Part shown: positions 1 through 10,383 of the stretch, piece after piece
Layout of the letters: the number at the start of each line of letters is the position of its first letter
Position numbering within the stretch: position 1 is the first letter of the stretch
Assembly (NCBI GenBank): GCA_036365455.1
Contig: JAWQUS010000003.1
Span: 4,608,001 to 4,672,000, forward strand
Source: Macrosoma leucophasiata
Lineage: Eukaryota > Arthropoda > Insecta > Lepidoptera > Hedylidae
Direction of reading: 5' to 3'
Length of the DNA stretch: 64,000 bases
Notes under the pieces: model-generated
Seen by the model: only the letters and a program-made list of their open reading frames with translations
Told to the model about the DNA's origin: nothing
Databases searched by the model: none
Position numbers and translations under genes: made by a program

Positions 1-387
1 AACATCAATGTGTTTCTTGAAGAAAAATTTACTGCTCCATACATATTCTCGCGCGGCGATGAACTTTTTGTATGAAAAAGCATATTTTTTTCGTTATATT
101 AGAATGGGTTCAATTTTCAGATTAGGGCTGAAACTTACTATTGAAATATTTACTATTTTTTGGCAGTTTCCCCGTTCTATCCTCAAAGCTACGTCATCCG
201 TCGTCAGTGTCGTCACCTATCACATGGGATAAAACAAACGAATTGTAAGTGTTGGCATGTACCTATGCACCCATTTCGCTCTGGCTACCCCTTGGATGAG
301 CAGTAGGTATAGATGTGCTTACTTATTTCAAAAATATTCAGCAAACTCTAGCAGGCATATTAATAAACATGAAAAGTGGTCACTTTA
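1..387. other. AT-rich DNA, nothing identified
   Basis: Only short open frames without codon bias or splice context are present. No repeat copy elsewhere in the window was matched by eye. Confidence 0.4.
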
Positions 388-650
388 AACGTAACTTCAC
401 GCCTGTAATCCCCGAAGGGGTAGGCAGAGGTAAATGCATGCATTCAAGCATTCATGCCAACACCCACGATTCGCCGGTTACGTTACGTTTACGAGGTATT
501 GGGAAATTACCTGAATATAGAAAATTCACTACATAACCAGAAATAAGGGACTTTACACCATTATCTCTGATAGTCCCCTACCCGGGAATCGAACCCAGGA
601 CCCCAGCGTAGTAGTAGTGGCCTGCTACCACTAAGCTACTGAGGCAGTTA
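388..650 (-). repeat. SINE family A, tRNA-headed, full-length-like
   Basis: Read on the minus strand, a tRNA-like head (573-646) has an A-box-like segment (AGCTTAGTGGTAGCAGG) and a B box (GGTTCGATTCC). A body follows with the motif for a CAGAGATAATGG segment and a 3' part with GGGGATTACAGGCGTGAAG. Other copies lie at 12325, 23318, 26618, 34055, 54233 and 57208. The head resembles a tRNA but the anticodon arm does not fold properly, so it is not a tRNA gene. Confidence 0.8.
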
Positions 651-735
651 GTTTTATTTGGTAGGACGTAAGTAGGCGGCTCGAGACGGAACTAGTCTCT
701 TTTGCCAGGCAATCCGGTCACTCCATTGACATCCA
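651..735. repeat. Repeat E fragment (CTCGAGACGG repeat)
   Basis: A segment containing GGCTCGAGACGGAACTAG is shared, diverged, with 33897-34030 and 62180-62300. In the first two cases it abuts a SINE A copy, so it may be part of a longer composite repeat. Confidence 0.45.
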
Positions 736-1024
736 GAAACTTTACTGATCTTCAAGGTCTATGTTTTTAATATTTAAATAGAGAAAGTAATTACATAATA
801 CATTCCCCATATCACTAGTAAATTTCTAGACACAACCAAAGAAAATAAATGAAGGCATTAGAGAACACGCATCCATCAATTAATAACATAGGTACGCGAT
901 ATCAATTTCACAATAACATCAATTATAGACCATTGAACATCTTTGCATAAGGTTTTAATAGTGCCTATAACAATAGAAACACGCTATAAATATGTAAAAT
1001 ACACATTCTCTGTCAGATAAAAAT

Positions 1025-1450
1025 TTAATAACACGTGAATGACATGTATTTTCTATACCAGTTTAATAATTTCGTTTGTAAAAACGTAATAAATATGTAA
1101 GATAAACAATATTTTAGATAAATACATTGTTGTAATCTAGCATCAACGGCGAAGCAACGAAAGTTCAAGTTTCGAATAGTTAATTGGCCGTGATTGTGCA
1201 AAGAATTAAAGAACATGGAACGTGCATACCAGAAAGAACTTGATAATTTTTTAAGGATTTGAAAGCATTGAACCAGCTTACGTCTATGAATGAATACGTA
1301 TAGCAGACGTCGAGACGTGACGATTAGCGGAAGAATTTTCTTGTACTGGAAGAATATTCCTCCACTAGTGCATTCAGTCAACCGAACAATGATCAAACCA
1401 CTCCAATGAGGCGGTCAGTGCAATAACGTAAGATAAAACTGCCGCTGCTG
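1025..1450. repeat. Dispersed repeat F, copy 1
   Basis: Segment 1310-1430 (for example CCTCCACTAGTGCATTCAGT) aligns by eye with 31800-31925, including the flanking GACGATTAGCGG/GACGACTCTAACG region. A 123-residue minus-strand open frame covers it but resembles no protein I know and is not preserved in the second copy. I treat it as non-coding repeat DNA. Confidence 0.5.
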
Positions 1451-1544
1451 CCATCGGCAAAAATGGAAAGAAAAATATTGAGCTAAGCTACCGAAACTTG
1501 GACGGTTTCCTGCCCGAATTCAAGTAAATCATTCTATTTTTTAG

Positions 1545-1605
1545 ACTTTGGCAGCTTAGTGATGGTAGTCGCAGGTTCGATTCCTGCCCTAATAATTTTT
1601 TTTCT
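1545..1605 (+). repeat. tRNA-like SINE head fragment
   Basis: A GGCAGCTTAGTGATGGTAG A-box-like stretch is followed by a GGTTCGATTCC B box and then a T-rich run. Only about 55 bp of the tRNA-like region remain, with no acceptor or anticodon stem, so this is a SINE remnant. Confidence 0.5.
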
Positions 1606-2227
1606 TTGCATTTTCCTATAATTTCTAAAATTGCATCATTGCATGTGTTAATGCGAAAAATAAAAACATTATTCTTATACTTTATACCATAATCACTTCC
1701 AGCGTATGTAACTCCACGTTAGTTTGTTGAAGTAAACGACGCGTGGTCCGTATCACCCGCATCGAGCGGAACGTTACGCACTTTAAACATTATATCCATC
1801 GGAACATCATCTAATCACTTGATATAATTATTTTATGTTGATGCGAATTCATTATGCACAGTTGAGATTCTCTCGTGGTCTTCGTTAGACTCGTTAGGTA
1901 TAAATACAGGTTTAAAGATATCGTTAGTTAATCATACCTGTCTACGTCGACAGCATACTCTATGACAGAAAATTGGAGCCTTTTTTTCCATTTGTGGTGG
2001 ACTCTATTGACGGAATCCGAGGGCGTAGTTGCTATATTTCCATATCTTACATAACTGTCACTAGAAATGTCAGATTTCAGCAATACCGTGCCTTGATAAA
2101 ATTTTAATGTAAATCGATGTTATCAAACGTTATACTATAACCAGCAGAAAATTATCTAAATATGACTTATTATTACTTGATATACTCATTTAATATATTA
2201 TATTATGTACCTATCTTCACGCTTTTT
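1606..2227. other. AT-rich DNA, nothing identified
   Basis: No coding-like stretch, hairpin or repeat partner in the window was found. Confidence 0.35.
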
Positions 2228-2510
2228 ACTGGTGTCTACCACCAGTGACGGTGCTCGCGGGCATCGGCACCACCGCATTACCTAATAAACTTGCCGCTAA
2301 ATGGTAGTGTTCAGCACTATCGTGTTCCGGTCAGGTGGTAATGTACGGCCTTGTAATTTCCGGCACAGAAGCATAACACCTTAGGCCTCAAGAGTGGTAA
2401 CGCATCTGCATTTTGACCTTGATCTTTTTGTGGGTGCCTATAGGCTGCAGTCATCACTTAACATCAATGTGAACTGCATGCTTGTTTGCCACTTCCATTA
2501 TATAAAAAAA
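2228..2510 (+). repeat. SINE-like family B (A-tailed repeat), copy
   Basis: The family reads from a CTGGTGGTAGAGCTCC head through CACTATCGTGTTCCGGT and TATAGGCTGCAGTCA to TGCTTGTTTGCCACTT and an A-rich tail. This copy is nearly complete and ends in a short A run. It is the most abundant repeat in the window. It resembles a very common class of Lepidopteran interspersed repeats, but no family name could be confirmed here. The short tail piece of another LINE (GGGGTAGGCAGAGAGT) follows directly. Confidence 0.85.
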
Positions 2511-2559
2511 CGCCAAGTTCCTAACGGGGTAGGCAGAGAGTTTATGTTGAGAATTCATG

Positions 2560-3065
2560 TTTGTCTGTGTTATGCACGATTCTCTTGTTATAATTTCTGA
2601 ATTCGTTAGGTATAGTCGACAACTTAATCTATGAAAGAGAATAAATGAATCAATAATTGAATGTATACATATTTTCTACCTATGGCTGAAGTCTTATGAT
2701 GCAATTCGAAAGCATGGGTATGTACTATCGCATAACCTTATGCAATTGGTGCTAGAAAGGGAAGCATAGCACTCAGCAGTACGTGTTCTGATGATGTGCA
2801 TTCTGTTTTATGATATAAATTCTCCGGGACATCATCTCATTTAAGGTCCTGTGTGTTTTCTGGTACACAGGTAAAAGAATCTAAGGCCTGAGCAATAGAT
2901 AGAAATTAGAAGAGAAATCTACACACTACAGCCTGCATTATTTACTTACCACCAGATGTCGCTAAAAATACTTGAGTAAAAAAAAACAAAAATTTATCCA
3001 TTGTAATATTTTATTTTTCGCAATAACTAAGGCAATGCAATATAATGTGAAGGACAAATTTGACA
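2560..3065. other. AT-rich DNA, nothing identified
   Basis: No coding signature or repeat match was seen. A polypurine run follows at about 2976. Confidence 0.35.
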
Positions 3066-3074
3066 AATAAGGGG

Positions 3075-3160
3075 TGGACTTCGGTAGCTCAGTTGGAAGA
3101 GCGGTTGGACTAGATTCCCAGTGTTCACGAGTTCGAGTCTCGCCTGAAGTCAAATTTTTC
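3075..3160 (+). repeat. SINE family D, tRNA-headed fragment
   Basis: A tRNA-like unit begins GACTTCGGTAGCTCAGTTGG and ends with a B box (GTTCGAGTC) and a closing GAAGTC that could pair with the first bases. The anticodon arm has mismatches and the presumed anticodon would be CTA. A T-rich segment follows. Related pieces occur at 19195-19320 and 62010-62100, which supports a SINE head over a working tRNA gene. Confidence 0.6.
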
Positions 3161-3179
3161 TTTCCGTTTTTATTTAATA

Positions 3180-3404
3180 CTAGCTGACCCGGCAAACTTC
3201 GTATTGCCTCAGAATGAAACAATGTGTCAAAGGTTTGATAGATAATTTTTACTGGTTCCCTTCAATTTTTTCATATTTTCTTTCAAACCTTCCCTGGACT
3301 TCCAAAATCATTCAAAACCAAAATTTTCCAAATCGGTCCATTTGTTCTCGAGTTTTAGCGAGACTAACGAACGAACAGCAATTGATTTTTATATAAATAG
3401 ATAA
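3180..3404 (-). mobile_element. Non-autonomous Helitron-like element, copy 1
   Basis: The minus-strand 3' end is CTAG followed by T at 3183-3180, preceded by a GCCGGGTCAG-type segment. The 5' side ends in TCTATTTATATAAAAATC. The same element is present on the plus strand at 48413-48666 and 56337-56582. Helitrons begin TC, end CTAG and insert between A and T, which this fits. No target duplication is seen. Confidence 0.6.
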
Positions 3405-3845
3405 ATATATTTATTTCACTAGAACTTGTTACTGCGAAAAATAATATAGAAAAAAAAAACATTCTATAATTTCCAAAATTTTATCGGCCTAAGTTTGCGG
3501 CATACTTGATGCTAAAATGCATTTTAGTTACCATCACCGAAACTCAAAAAATAAAGACCTGTTTTGAAAGGTTTTGTCGAACATTTTCCTCCTTTATCCT
3601 CCTATGTACGGAACGTTTTTACAAAACCACTCTTAATATCCAATTAGCAAGCAGTCTAATTAACAGAATGTTACCTATCACAATTCTTATTGTGTTAAGT
3701 TCCACTGTAATTGCAATAAGCATAGTTTACGATCTGCATGCGCAGGCGCCGCCATAGCAAACGGAGCGTCACCACGCTAGTTAGCCAACACATAGCATAA
3801 GTATTTCTATCACTAGAAAGTATTATGAAACTATGAGAAATATTG
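3405..3845. other. Unassigned DNA
   Basis: A short open frame (3506-3757) lacks any recognisable domain, and no splice or promoter context supports it. Confidence 0.35.
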
Positions 3846-3847
3846 AA

Positions 3848-3915
3848 CTGCCTCGGTAGCTTAGTGGTTACAGACACTTGAATTTCTACGTTGGAACCCA
3901 GAATCGACCTGCAAC
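3848..3915 (+). repeat. SINE A head fragment, decayed
   Basis: TGCCTCGGTAGCTTAGTGG matches the SINE A tRNA-like head. The B-box region is degraded (GAATCGACCTGC). Confidence 0.5.
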
Positions 3916-3965
3916 CAGTAATTGTGATTGATATTTTGATTGATTTGACCGTTACACATAATAAC

Positions 3966-4215
3966 GCTTCTTTTACTGGTGGCAAAGTTCCAGTGTAGGA
4001 GCTTTCGGTAGTGTTCAACACTATCGTGTTCCGGTTAGATGGTAATGTATGGCCCCGTAATAACTATCACAGAGACATAACAACTTAGGTCTAAGGTGTG
4101 CCAAAGTATCTGCATTTTATACTCTGTTTTGTGTAGATGTCTATAGGCTGCAGTCATATTTATGCGTACCGTGAACTATACACCTGTTTGCCATCAAACG
4201 AATACGTAAAAAAAA
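3966..4215 (+). repeat. SINE-like family B copy
   Basis: Carries ACTATCGTGTTCCGGTTAG and TATAGGCTGCAGTCAT and ends in an A run near 4210. The 5' part is internally shortened. Confidence 0.8.
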
Positions 4216-4344
4216 CTAAAGAATAACTGGTGGCATGGAGACTAGATGATGCGGTGGTGCAGAAATATATCTCTAAAACCGGTACTGTATCATTATACTT
4301 AGACTGTGCTAATATTGCATCTTTAATATTGTTCAATTTTCTCA

Positions 4345-4610
4345 CAGTACCTGTACACTGGCAATCCGTGCTTCGGAGGGCACGTCAACCCGTCGGTCTC
4401 TCTTGCTATCGATAGATAGCAGTCGTTTAACCTTCTCGGAGGCCTTATGCGCGGTATAAAAACATCCGACAGCGGGTTGGCCACTAACCCTTATCCTTAT
4501 CTCCACCAACCCGCATTGGAGCAGCGTGGTGGAGTAAGCTCCAGGCGTCCTCCTTAGAAGTGGAGCCACTCGTGCCCAGCAATGGGACGTATCAAGTACA
4601 ATGAGTTCAA
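4345..4610 (-). repeat. Dispersed repeat C (CCACCACGCTGCTCC repeat)
   Basis: On the minus strand it reads ATACGTCCCATTGCTGGGC, then the CTGCTCCAATGCGG segment and the TATCGATAG segment. It matches 12545-12715, 15265-15620 and part of 32985-33140. The longest copy is 15265-15620. Confidence 0.7.
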
Positions 4611-5203
4611 TAAAATACGAGTATAAGCAAAGAAGAACCAAACTTTATTACGTCGTTTCATTTCCACGTCCAACCAAAACGTGTAGCAGTAAACGTGAGC
4701 TTTTTCAACGTTAACAAGCCTTTTTACTGACAGTGTGAATTCCATTCAAAATGCCACCTGATAACGAAATTTCAGCAAAGTGAAAATGCAAATTGGAATC
4801 CAGGCCGCACTGAACTAAAGGACTGGACGTGAACGGCGAAATTTTACATAGTTGAAACAGTTTCAGAGCGACCACAACGAAAACGATAACTTTCAATTCA
4901 AAACTGCGAAAGTTTAAAACTTTGGCAATGGAGCCGAATTACTTGAGATTTTATTTATGAGTTCCAATCTATTTTGTTTGAGACATCTTAAGGTATAGTG
5001 CCAAAATTCGGAAAGGAAAAATAACAATGTATATGAACAAAAGGTGTGTTAGAACCGGGATTGCTTTAATTGATAGCCATTTTCACAATAACACGTAGGC
5101 GAGTATTTTAAGGAAAAAAACAACGGGTTGCACTCCGGGCGTGCCTGCAGAAGTGAAAACTTTAATATTAAAGTTGTTCGTATTTTACTACCGCCACCAA
5201 ACG
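4611..5203. other. Unassigned DNA
   Basis: No gene or repeat partner identified by eye. Small open frames on both strands look random. Confidence 0.35.
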
Positions 5204-5209
5204 TCTCAG

Positions 5210-5534
5210 CCATAGAGCAACACGGGCCACCGGCCGACCGGAAGGGAATAGCCATAGCGTTTATTACCGATGCAAAACAGTCTGTCATTTTTTGGGATAA
5301 ATTTGTGTGACACACACACACACACACATACACATACACACAACAAAAATCGTCTATTACTACGAAACTCACACCTTGACTTAACTAAAATATATGAACA
5401 ATTCGACGCACACATTTATACATCTCGGCGACAGGCATAGGATCACTTGTGCCTGTACTTTGACAGAGGGGAAAGCATGCATAGGGCTACTCCCCTCCGG
5501 TCCGCCGCAACCGGTGGCCCATGTTGCACTATGG
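5210..5534. mobile_element. MITE M1, copy 1, with inverted terminal repeats
   Basis: The left end CCATAGAGCAACACGGGCC is the inverted counterpart of the right end GGCCCATGTTGCACTATGG. Inner inverted segments (AGGGAATAGCC / GGCTACTCCCCT) extend the arms to about 45 bp. Flanks TCTCAG (5204-5209) and ACTCAG (5535-5540) look like a 6-bp target duplication with one change. A second copy is at 38931-39370. Confidence 0.75.
5309..5345. repeat. CA microsatellite
   Basis: A run of CA dinucleotides interrupted by TA lies inside MITE M1. The second M1 copy has only a short CACACCCACGCAC equivalent here, so the run expanded after the copies separated. Confidence 0.85.
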
Positions 5535-5712
5535 ACTCAGCAAACGTGTTTTGTGAATCAGTGTTCATGTATTTCTCAGTAGATGTATTTCCACTGGGAG
5601 TCGAATTCACAGAGAAGCAAGTACCTATGGCCTGTTGCTGTTGATGCCTTTATCTCGTATTCACTAAAAGTACTCCTGGATCACTTAAATATGTCTAAGT
5701 TTATCTAACTCA

Positions 5713-5847
5713 TGGGCGAATATTCAAACGTCACTCAATTTTAAGCAACCCTCAAATGTGCGCTATTCTTATCGTTTGAACGTGTTTTATAAAGACATAA
5801 GACTATTAAGTCCCACTTAGATTTAAGTGACGTTTGAGTATTTGGCC
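5713..5847. mobile_element. MITE M2, copy 1
   Basis: The ends GGGCGAATATTCAAACGTCA and TGACGTTTGAGTATTTGGCC are inverted repeats. The body matches 51668-51801 in opposite orientation (CGTTTGAACGTGTTTTATAA). Confidence 0.75.
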
Positions 5848-6077
5848 GTTAATCGCTTAGTTATAACTCAATACGATTTACGATTTGTATTACGATTTAT
5901 TATGTTCGTAATTTGCTTATAATGAATTCAGCGTTCCTTGTCGTATGTATAATAAGCGTTTCAAAATACTTTATTTCATTTTGGATACATATAATTTATT
6001 TATTAATTAAAATGTCTGGCAAATAGCTGGCGAACATTATGATCAAGTAAAACAAAGAAAATATGAAGATTACGTCT

Positions 6078-6082
6078 TAGCG
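6078..6082. repeat. Copia target-site duplication, left
   Basis: TAGCG immediately precedes the 5' LTR and is repeated at 10588-10592 after the 3' LTR. Five bp is the duplication size usual for Copia integrases. Confidence 0.95.
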
Positions 6083-6292
6083 TGTTGAAATGATTAATTG
6101 CAACACTGAACGCCATCCATAGTTTATATTTTGTACCTGTTCACAAACTTTTACTGTTGGCAACCTTACTCTGTAATCTATTGCCTTGTCACTTTTACAA
6201 TATACTTTATTCCGTCGATTTGCTTAGTTCGTGTTATTATTTAATTTCCTAGTTTTATCAAGTAAATACTTAAATACTAACATATTCCAACA
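6083..6292 (+). repeat. Copia 5' LTR
   Basis: Starts TGTTGAAATG and ends ATTCCAACA, with short terminal inverted ends TGTTG/CAACA. It appears identical to 10378-10587. The element promoter should lie here, but no canonical TATA position was assigned. Confidence 0.95.
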
Positions 6293-6302
6293 GGTTATGG
6301 GC
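6293..6302 (+). other. Copia primer-binding site
   Basis: GGTTATGGGC begins at the first base after the 5' LTR. In Drosophila copia the primer site is complementary to an internal (anticodon-arm) fragment of initiator tRNA-Met rather than its 3' end, and begins with the same bases. That mode is inferred here from the match alone. Confidence 0.75.
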
Positions 6303-6477
6303 AATATATGTCCGATAGTATATTAGGGAATTATTTCAAAATATAAACGCTGTGATTCAATTAGATTAAAGTTAGTTAACCTAAAAATTCAATTCAAAAT
6401 CGGCCATTGCCGGCGTGCTTAATTTTTTTTTTTTTCTCCCAGCATTTTCAGCTTATTTTTTGAGAAAAGTACATAAA

Positions 6478-9400
6478 ATGGCATCACAAATAACAATGGG
6501 TACTATTGAGAAACTAATTGGAAGAGAAAATTACCAAAGTTGGAAGTTTGCCGTAAAAAACTACCTCGAACATGAAGAATTGTGGCAAGAGATTGAACCT
6601 GATCCAGCCTATATATCTGATAGCAAGAAAAATATAAAAGCAAAATCGAAAATAATACTGTTGGTGGACCCAGTTAATTACGTCCATGTACAAGAGGCTG
6701 TAACAGCGAAACAGGTTTGGACTAAATTAGAAAAAGTGTTTGATGACTCAGGGCTTAGCAGAAAAGTAGGTTTATTGAGAGATTTGATCACCACTAGCTT
6801 GGACAATTGCTCGAGTGTCGAAGAATATGTCAATAAGGTAATGTCAACAGCTCACAAGTTGAGAAATATCAATTTTGTAGTAGGTGACGAGTGGCTGGGT
6901 ACGTTGCTGCTCGCTGGTCTCCCAGATTACTACAAGCCTATGATAATGGCTTTGGAGAGCTCCGGTGTGAATATTTCTGCAGATTATGTAAAAACTAAGT
7001 TGCTACAAGAAGTTAAGGTATCAGATTCAGCTGCTTACTATGCCAAGTCATATAATAAGCAAAGTATGTCAAAGCAAAAAAATCCTAATAACCAATTTCA
7101 GAAAAAAGGGCAATCCAAAGGGCCACGGTGCTTTGTATGTAACAAGTATGGTCACATGAGTAGGGATTGCTACTTTAAAGACAAAAAAAAGGTTCTGTCA
7201 AACAATGACAATTCAAATAATGGTTATTATGCTGCTTTTTCAGCTGCTGCTGCATTGGATGGGAGTTGCTGGTATGTCGATTCCGGAGCATCACTGCATA
7301 TGTGCAATAACAAGAATTGGATGTATGATGTATCCCCATCAACTATCAACAATATTAAGGTTGCAGACAATAAAACAGTAGCAGTAAAAGGCAGTGGCAA
7401 GGTGGATTTTCAGATTAGAGACTCAGATGGCTTAATACGGACAATACAGGTCAGTGATGTCTTATATGTACCCACCCTGACAGTCAATTTACTTTCTGTA
7501 AGCCAAATGGTAAATAAAGGCTGTGAAGTAAAATTTGAGAGAGATAGTTGTCAGATATACCAAAGTAATAAGTTAATATTGACAGCATTGCATCGCAATA
7601 ACATGTATATATTGAATAATGTTTCTGAAGCACTGGCATTGCTATCAACAGCAGATGAGCGAGATATAAATTTATGGCATCTAAGAATGGGCCATCTCAA
7701 TTTCACAGACTTACAGAAGGTAACTGATAGCGCAGACGGAGTTGAATTATCAAAAAAAGGTAATCAAATTTGCACAACTTGCTTAGAAGGAAAAATGAGT
7801 AGACAACCATTTAAAAATACTGGTACTAGGGCTTCAGAATTGCTCCAATTAATTCACTCAGATTTATGTGGTCCGATGGAGACAAGTTCTATTGGAGGTG
7901 CCAGATATTATGTTACGTTCATTGATGATTATAGTAGGAAAGTATCCGTCTATTTCATGAAGAGCAAGTCTGAAACTTTAGATAAGTTTAAAGAATTTAA
8001 GAATTTAGTAGAAAATGAAACCAATAAGAAAATAAAAACGTTACGCACAGATAATGGAAAAGAATATGTAAACAATGATTTTAAATTGTTTTTGTGTAAA
8101 TCTGGTATCCAGCATCAAACAAGTAATCCATATACACCGCAGCAAAACGGTATGGCAGAGCGTATGAATCGCACATTAGTAGAGAGAGCTAAATGCCTAA
8201 TTTTGAATTCCAGATTACAGAAAATATTTTGGGCTGAAGCGGTCTCAACAGCGGCATATATAACAAATCGTTCACCAACAAAAGCTTTGGACTACAAGAC
8301 GCCATATGAATTATGGACAGGTAAAAGACCAAACTTAAATAACATGAAAATATTTGGTTGTCACGCAATGGTTCATGTACCAAAAGAAAGCAGACGAAAA
8401 TGGGATTCAAAAGCTACTAAGATGATATTTGTGGGTTATTGCGAATATACTAAAGGCTACAGATTGTATGATGAGAGTAAAAAACAAATATACAAGAGTA
8501 GAGATGTTGTTTTCTTGGAACACACAGCTAGGAATAATTGTGTAATTATGCCACTTACTTCTTTGCAAGAACAGGAAACAACAGCCAAACAAGAATCTGA
8601 TACCGATACTTTAGTAAGTGAAAGTTCAGAAGAGGAACAATTGTATGATGCCAGCAGTGATATGTCAAATTCAGAAAGAGGTAATGACCCAGATTACACA
8701 CCGGAAAGACATGATGACGATTCTATACCATTAAGAAATATAACTCTGAGGCCAAGGAATATCAAACCCAAACCTACTACTTATTTTTGTTATGAAGAGA
8801 AATCAACATGTTCATCAGCATTATTAAAGGAACCAGAGACTGTGGAAGACGCTCTATCAAGCCCAAAAGCAAAAGAGTGGAAAGAAGCTATGGATAGCGA
8901 GTATGAATCGCTTCTTCAGAATAATACATGGACGTTGGTAACTCTACCTGAAGACAAAAGAATAATCCCTTGCAAATGGGTTTATAAAATGAAAATAGAT
9001 GCAAATGGTGAAGTTGTACGATACAAAGCAAGATTAGTAATAAAAGGATTCAGACAGAGGAAAGGAACTGAATATAATGAAATTTTTGCTCCCGTAGTAC
9101 GGCACACTTCAATAAGATATTTGTTTGCACTAGCTGTAAAAGAAAATTTATATATAGATCAAATGGATGCAGTTACAGCATTTCTGCAGGGAGACATAGA
9201 TGCTGAAATATATATGAATCAACCACCTGGCTATGAACACGGAAAAGAAGTTTGCAGATTATATAAGTCTATTTATGGCTTAAAACAGGCGAGCCGCCAA
9301 TGGAATTTGAAACTTACTTCTGTTCTCAAACAGTTAGGATTGGAAAGTACATCTGTTGATCCATGTATTTACTACAAAAATGATAATGGAAACATCATCT

Positions 9401-10383
9401 TTATATTGATCTATGTTGATGATTTATTAATTTTTTATAATAATGAAGAAAAAGGTAAAGAGATCAAGCTACAACTTAAAAGTAAATTTGAAATGAAATC
9501 ACTTGGACCTGTCAATTATTTTATTGGCTGGAGGATAAGTCAAAACGCGGCCAGAGACCAAATTTATATTGATCAGACTGCTTATATAGAAAAAATCCTA
9601 CAGAGATTCAATATGACAGATTGTAATCCAGTCCATTCGCCCTGTGATCTTAGTTCCAAATTGATCAGCACAGGAGATGAAAATAATATTATTAGTAATG
9701 CACCTTATCAAGAAGCTATTGGAAGTTTACTTTACTTATCACAAGGAACAAGACCAGATATTTGTTTTGTTGTAAACAAATTGAGTAGTTTCAACAACAA
9801 ACCAGAATCACAACACTGGTTGGCAGTAAAAAGAGTGCTACGCTACTTAAAAGGAACTAAGGATTATAAATTAAAATTTTGCCAAGATAGAGATGAAAGA
9901 GGAGTGTTTGGCTACTGTGATTCAGATTGGGCTTCCGACATTAACAGCCGGAGATCATGCTCGGGCTACATTTTTTTGTTTCAGGGTGCTTCAGTCTCAT
10001 GGTGTTCTAAACGACAGAACACAGTTGCCTTATCAACCATGGAGGCTGAATATATGGCACTAGCTACGGCCACACAAGAGGCTATGTGGCTAAGGCATTT
10101 AGAGTCGAAACTAAATTGGAAGCTTACAGATGTGCCCACCATAATTTATTGTGATAATCAAAGCGCTATCAAATTTGCAGGTAATGATTCTTACTGTGCT
10201 CGCAGCAAACATATTGATCTGAGACATCATTTCCTCCGAGAAAGAGTTGCTGATAAGGAAATTCAACTCTGCTATGTTGGGACTCAAGATATGGTTGCCG
10301 ACATACTTACAAAACCAATTTCTCCGAAGAAGACTGATGACTGTTCCATGGCTATGGGTTTGCAATTAAGAAGAGGATGTTGA
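6478..10383 (+). CDS. Copia Gag-Pol polyprotein
   Basis: Single frame of 1301 residues starting at the ATG at 6478. An upstream in-frame ATG at 6415 adds a 21-residue Phe-rich leader and is less like family N-termini. Order: Gag with a zinc knuckle CX2CX4HX4C at 218-231; aspartic protease with DSG at 268-270; HHCC integrase zinc finger (HLRMGH...CTTC); integrase core D462, D525, E561 (DX35E); a linker rich in Glu, Ser and Asp; reverse transcriptase with YVDD at 979-982; RNase H with D1148, the Glu of MEAEY and the Asp of CDNQSA. It copies the element RNA to DNA in cytoplasmic particles and integrates it. There is no frameshift between Gag and Pol. In Drosophila copia, Gag excess comes from a spliced RNA. 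The stop codon falls four bases into the 3' LTR. No stop, shift or lost catalytic residue was seen. Confidence 0.95.
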   Translation: MASQITMGTIEKLIGRENYQSWKFAVKNYLEHEELWQEIEPDPAYISDSKKNIKAKSKIILLVDPVNYVHVQEAVTAKQVWTKLEKVFDDSGLSRKVGLLRDLITTSLDNCSSVEEYVNKVMSTAHKLRNINFVVGDEWLGTLLLAGLPDYYKPMIMALESSGVNISADYVKTKLLQEVKVSDSAAYYAKSYNKQSMSKQKNPNNQFQKKGQSKGPRCFVCNKYGHMSRDCYFKDKKKVLSNNDNSNNGYYAAFSAAAALDGSCWYVDSGASLHMCNNKNWMYDVSPSTINNIKVADNKTVAVKGSGKVDFQIRDSDGLIRTIQVSDVLYVPTLTVNLLSVSQMVNKGCEVKFERDSCQIYQSNKLILTALHRNNMYILNNVSEALALLSTADERDINLWHLRMGHLNFTDLQKVTDSADGVELSKKGNQICTTCLEGKMSRQPFKNTGTRASELLQLIHSDLCGPMETSSIGGARYYVTFIDDYSRKVSVYFMKSKSETLDKFKEFKNLVENETNKKIKTLRTDNGKEYVNNDFKLFLCKSGIQHQTSNPYTPQQNGMAERMNRTLVERAKCLILNSRLQKIFWAEAVSTAAYITNRSPTKALDYKTPYELWTGKRPNLNNMKIFGCHAMVHVPKESRRKWDSKATKMIFVGYCEYTKGYRLYDESKKQIYKSRDVVFLEHTARNNCVIMPLTSLQEQETTAKQESDTDTLVSESSEEEQLYDASSDMSNSERGNDPDYTPERHDDDSIPLRNITLRPRNIKPKPTTYFCYEEKSTCSSALLKEPETVEDALSSPKAKEWKEAMDSEYESLLQNNTWTLVTLPEDKRIIPCKWVYKMKIDANGEVVRYKARLVIKGFRQRKGTEYNEIFAPVVRHTSIRYLFALAVKENLYIDQMDAVTAFLQGDIDAEIYMNQPPGYEHGKEVCRLYKSIYGLKQASRQWNLKLTSVLKQLGLESTSVDPCIYYKNDNGNIIFILIYVDDLLIFYNNEEKGKEIKLQLKSKFEMKSLGPVNYFIGWRISQNAARDQIYIDQTAYIEKILQRFNMTDCNPVHSPCDLSSKLISTGDENNIISNAPYQEAIGSLLYLSQGTRPDICFVVNKLSSFNNKPESQHWLAVKRVLRYLKGTKDYKLKFCQDRDERGVFGYCDSDWASDINSRRSCSGYIFLFQGASVSWCSKRQNTVALSTMEAEYMALATATQEAMWLRHLESKLNWKLTDVPTIIYCDNQSAIKFAGNDSYCARSKHIDLRHHFLRERVADKEIQLCYVGTQDMVADILTKPISPKKTDDCSMAMGLQLRRGC
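10368..10377 (+). other. Copia polypurine tract
   Basis: AAGAAGAGGA lies directly before the 3' LTR and inside the end of the coding frame. It is the expected plus-strand primer site. Confidence 0.85.

Larger units (their letters stand above)
5535..6082. repeat. Degenerate ~0.5-kb tandem repeat, left units
   Basis: AAACGTGTTTTGTGAATCAG (5539 on) and AATAGCTGGCGAACAT (6024 on) recur at 10590-10760 and 11030-11300 with the same order and spacing once the Copia insertion is removed. This indicates a head-to-tail array of at least two and probably three diverged units. MITE M2 (5713-5847) lies within this stretch. Confidence 0.6.

Noticed and set aside
573..646. Possible tRNA gene on the minus strand
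   Set aside because: A and B boxes are present but the anticodon arm does not fold, and the same unit heads several SINE A copies.
3075..3150. Possible tRNA gene with CTA anticodon
   Set aside because: Mismatched stems and related heads at 19195 and 62010 point to a SINE.
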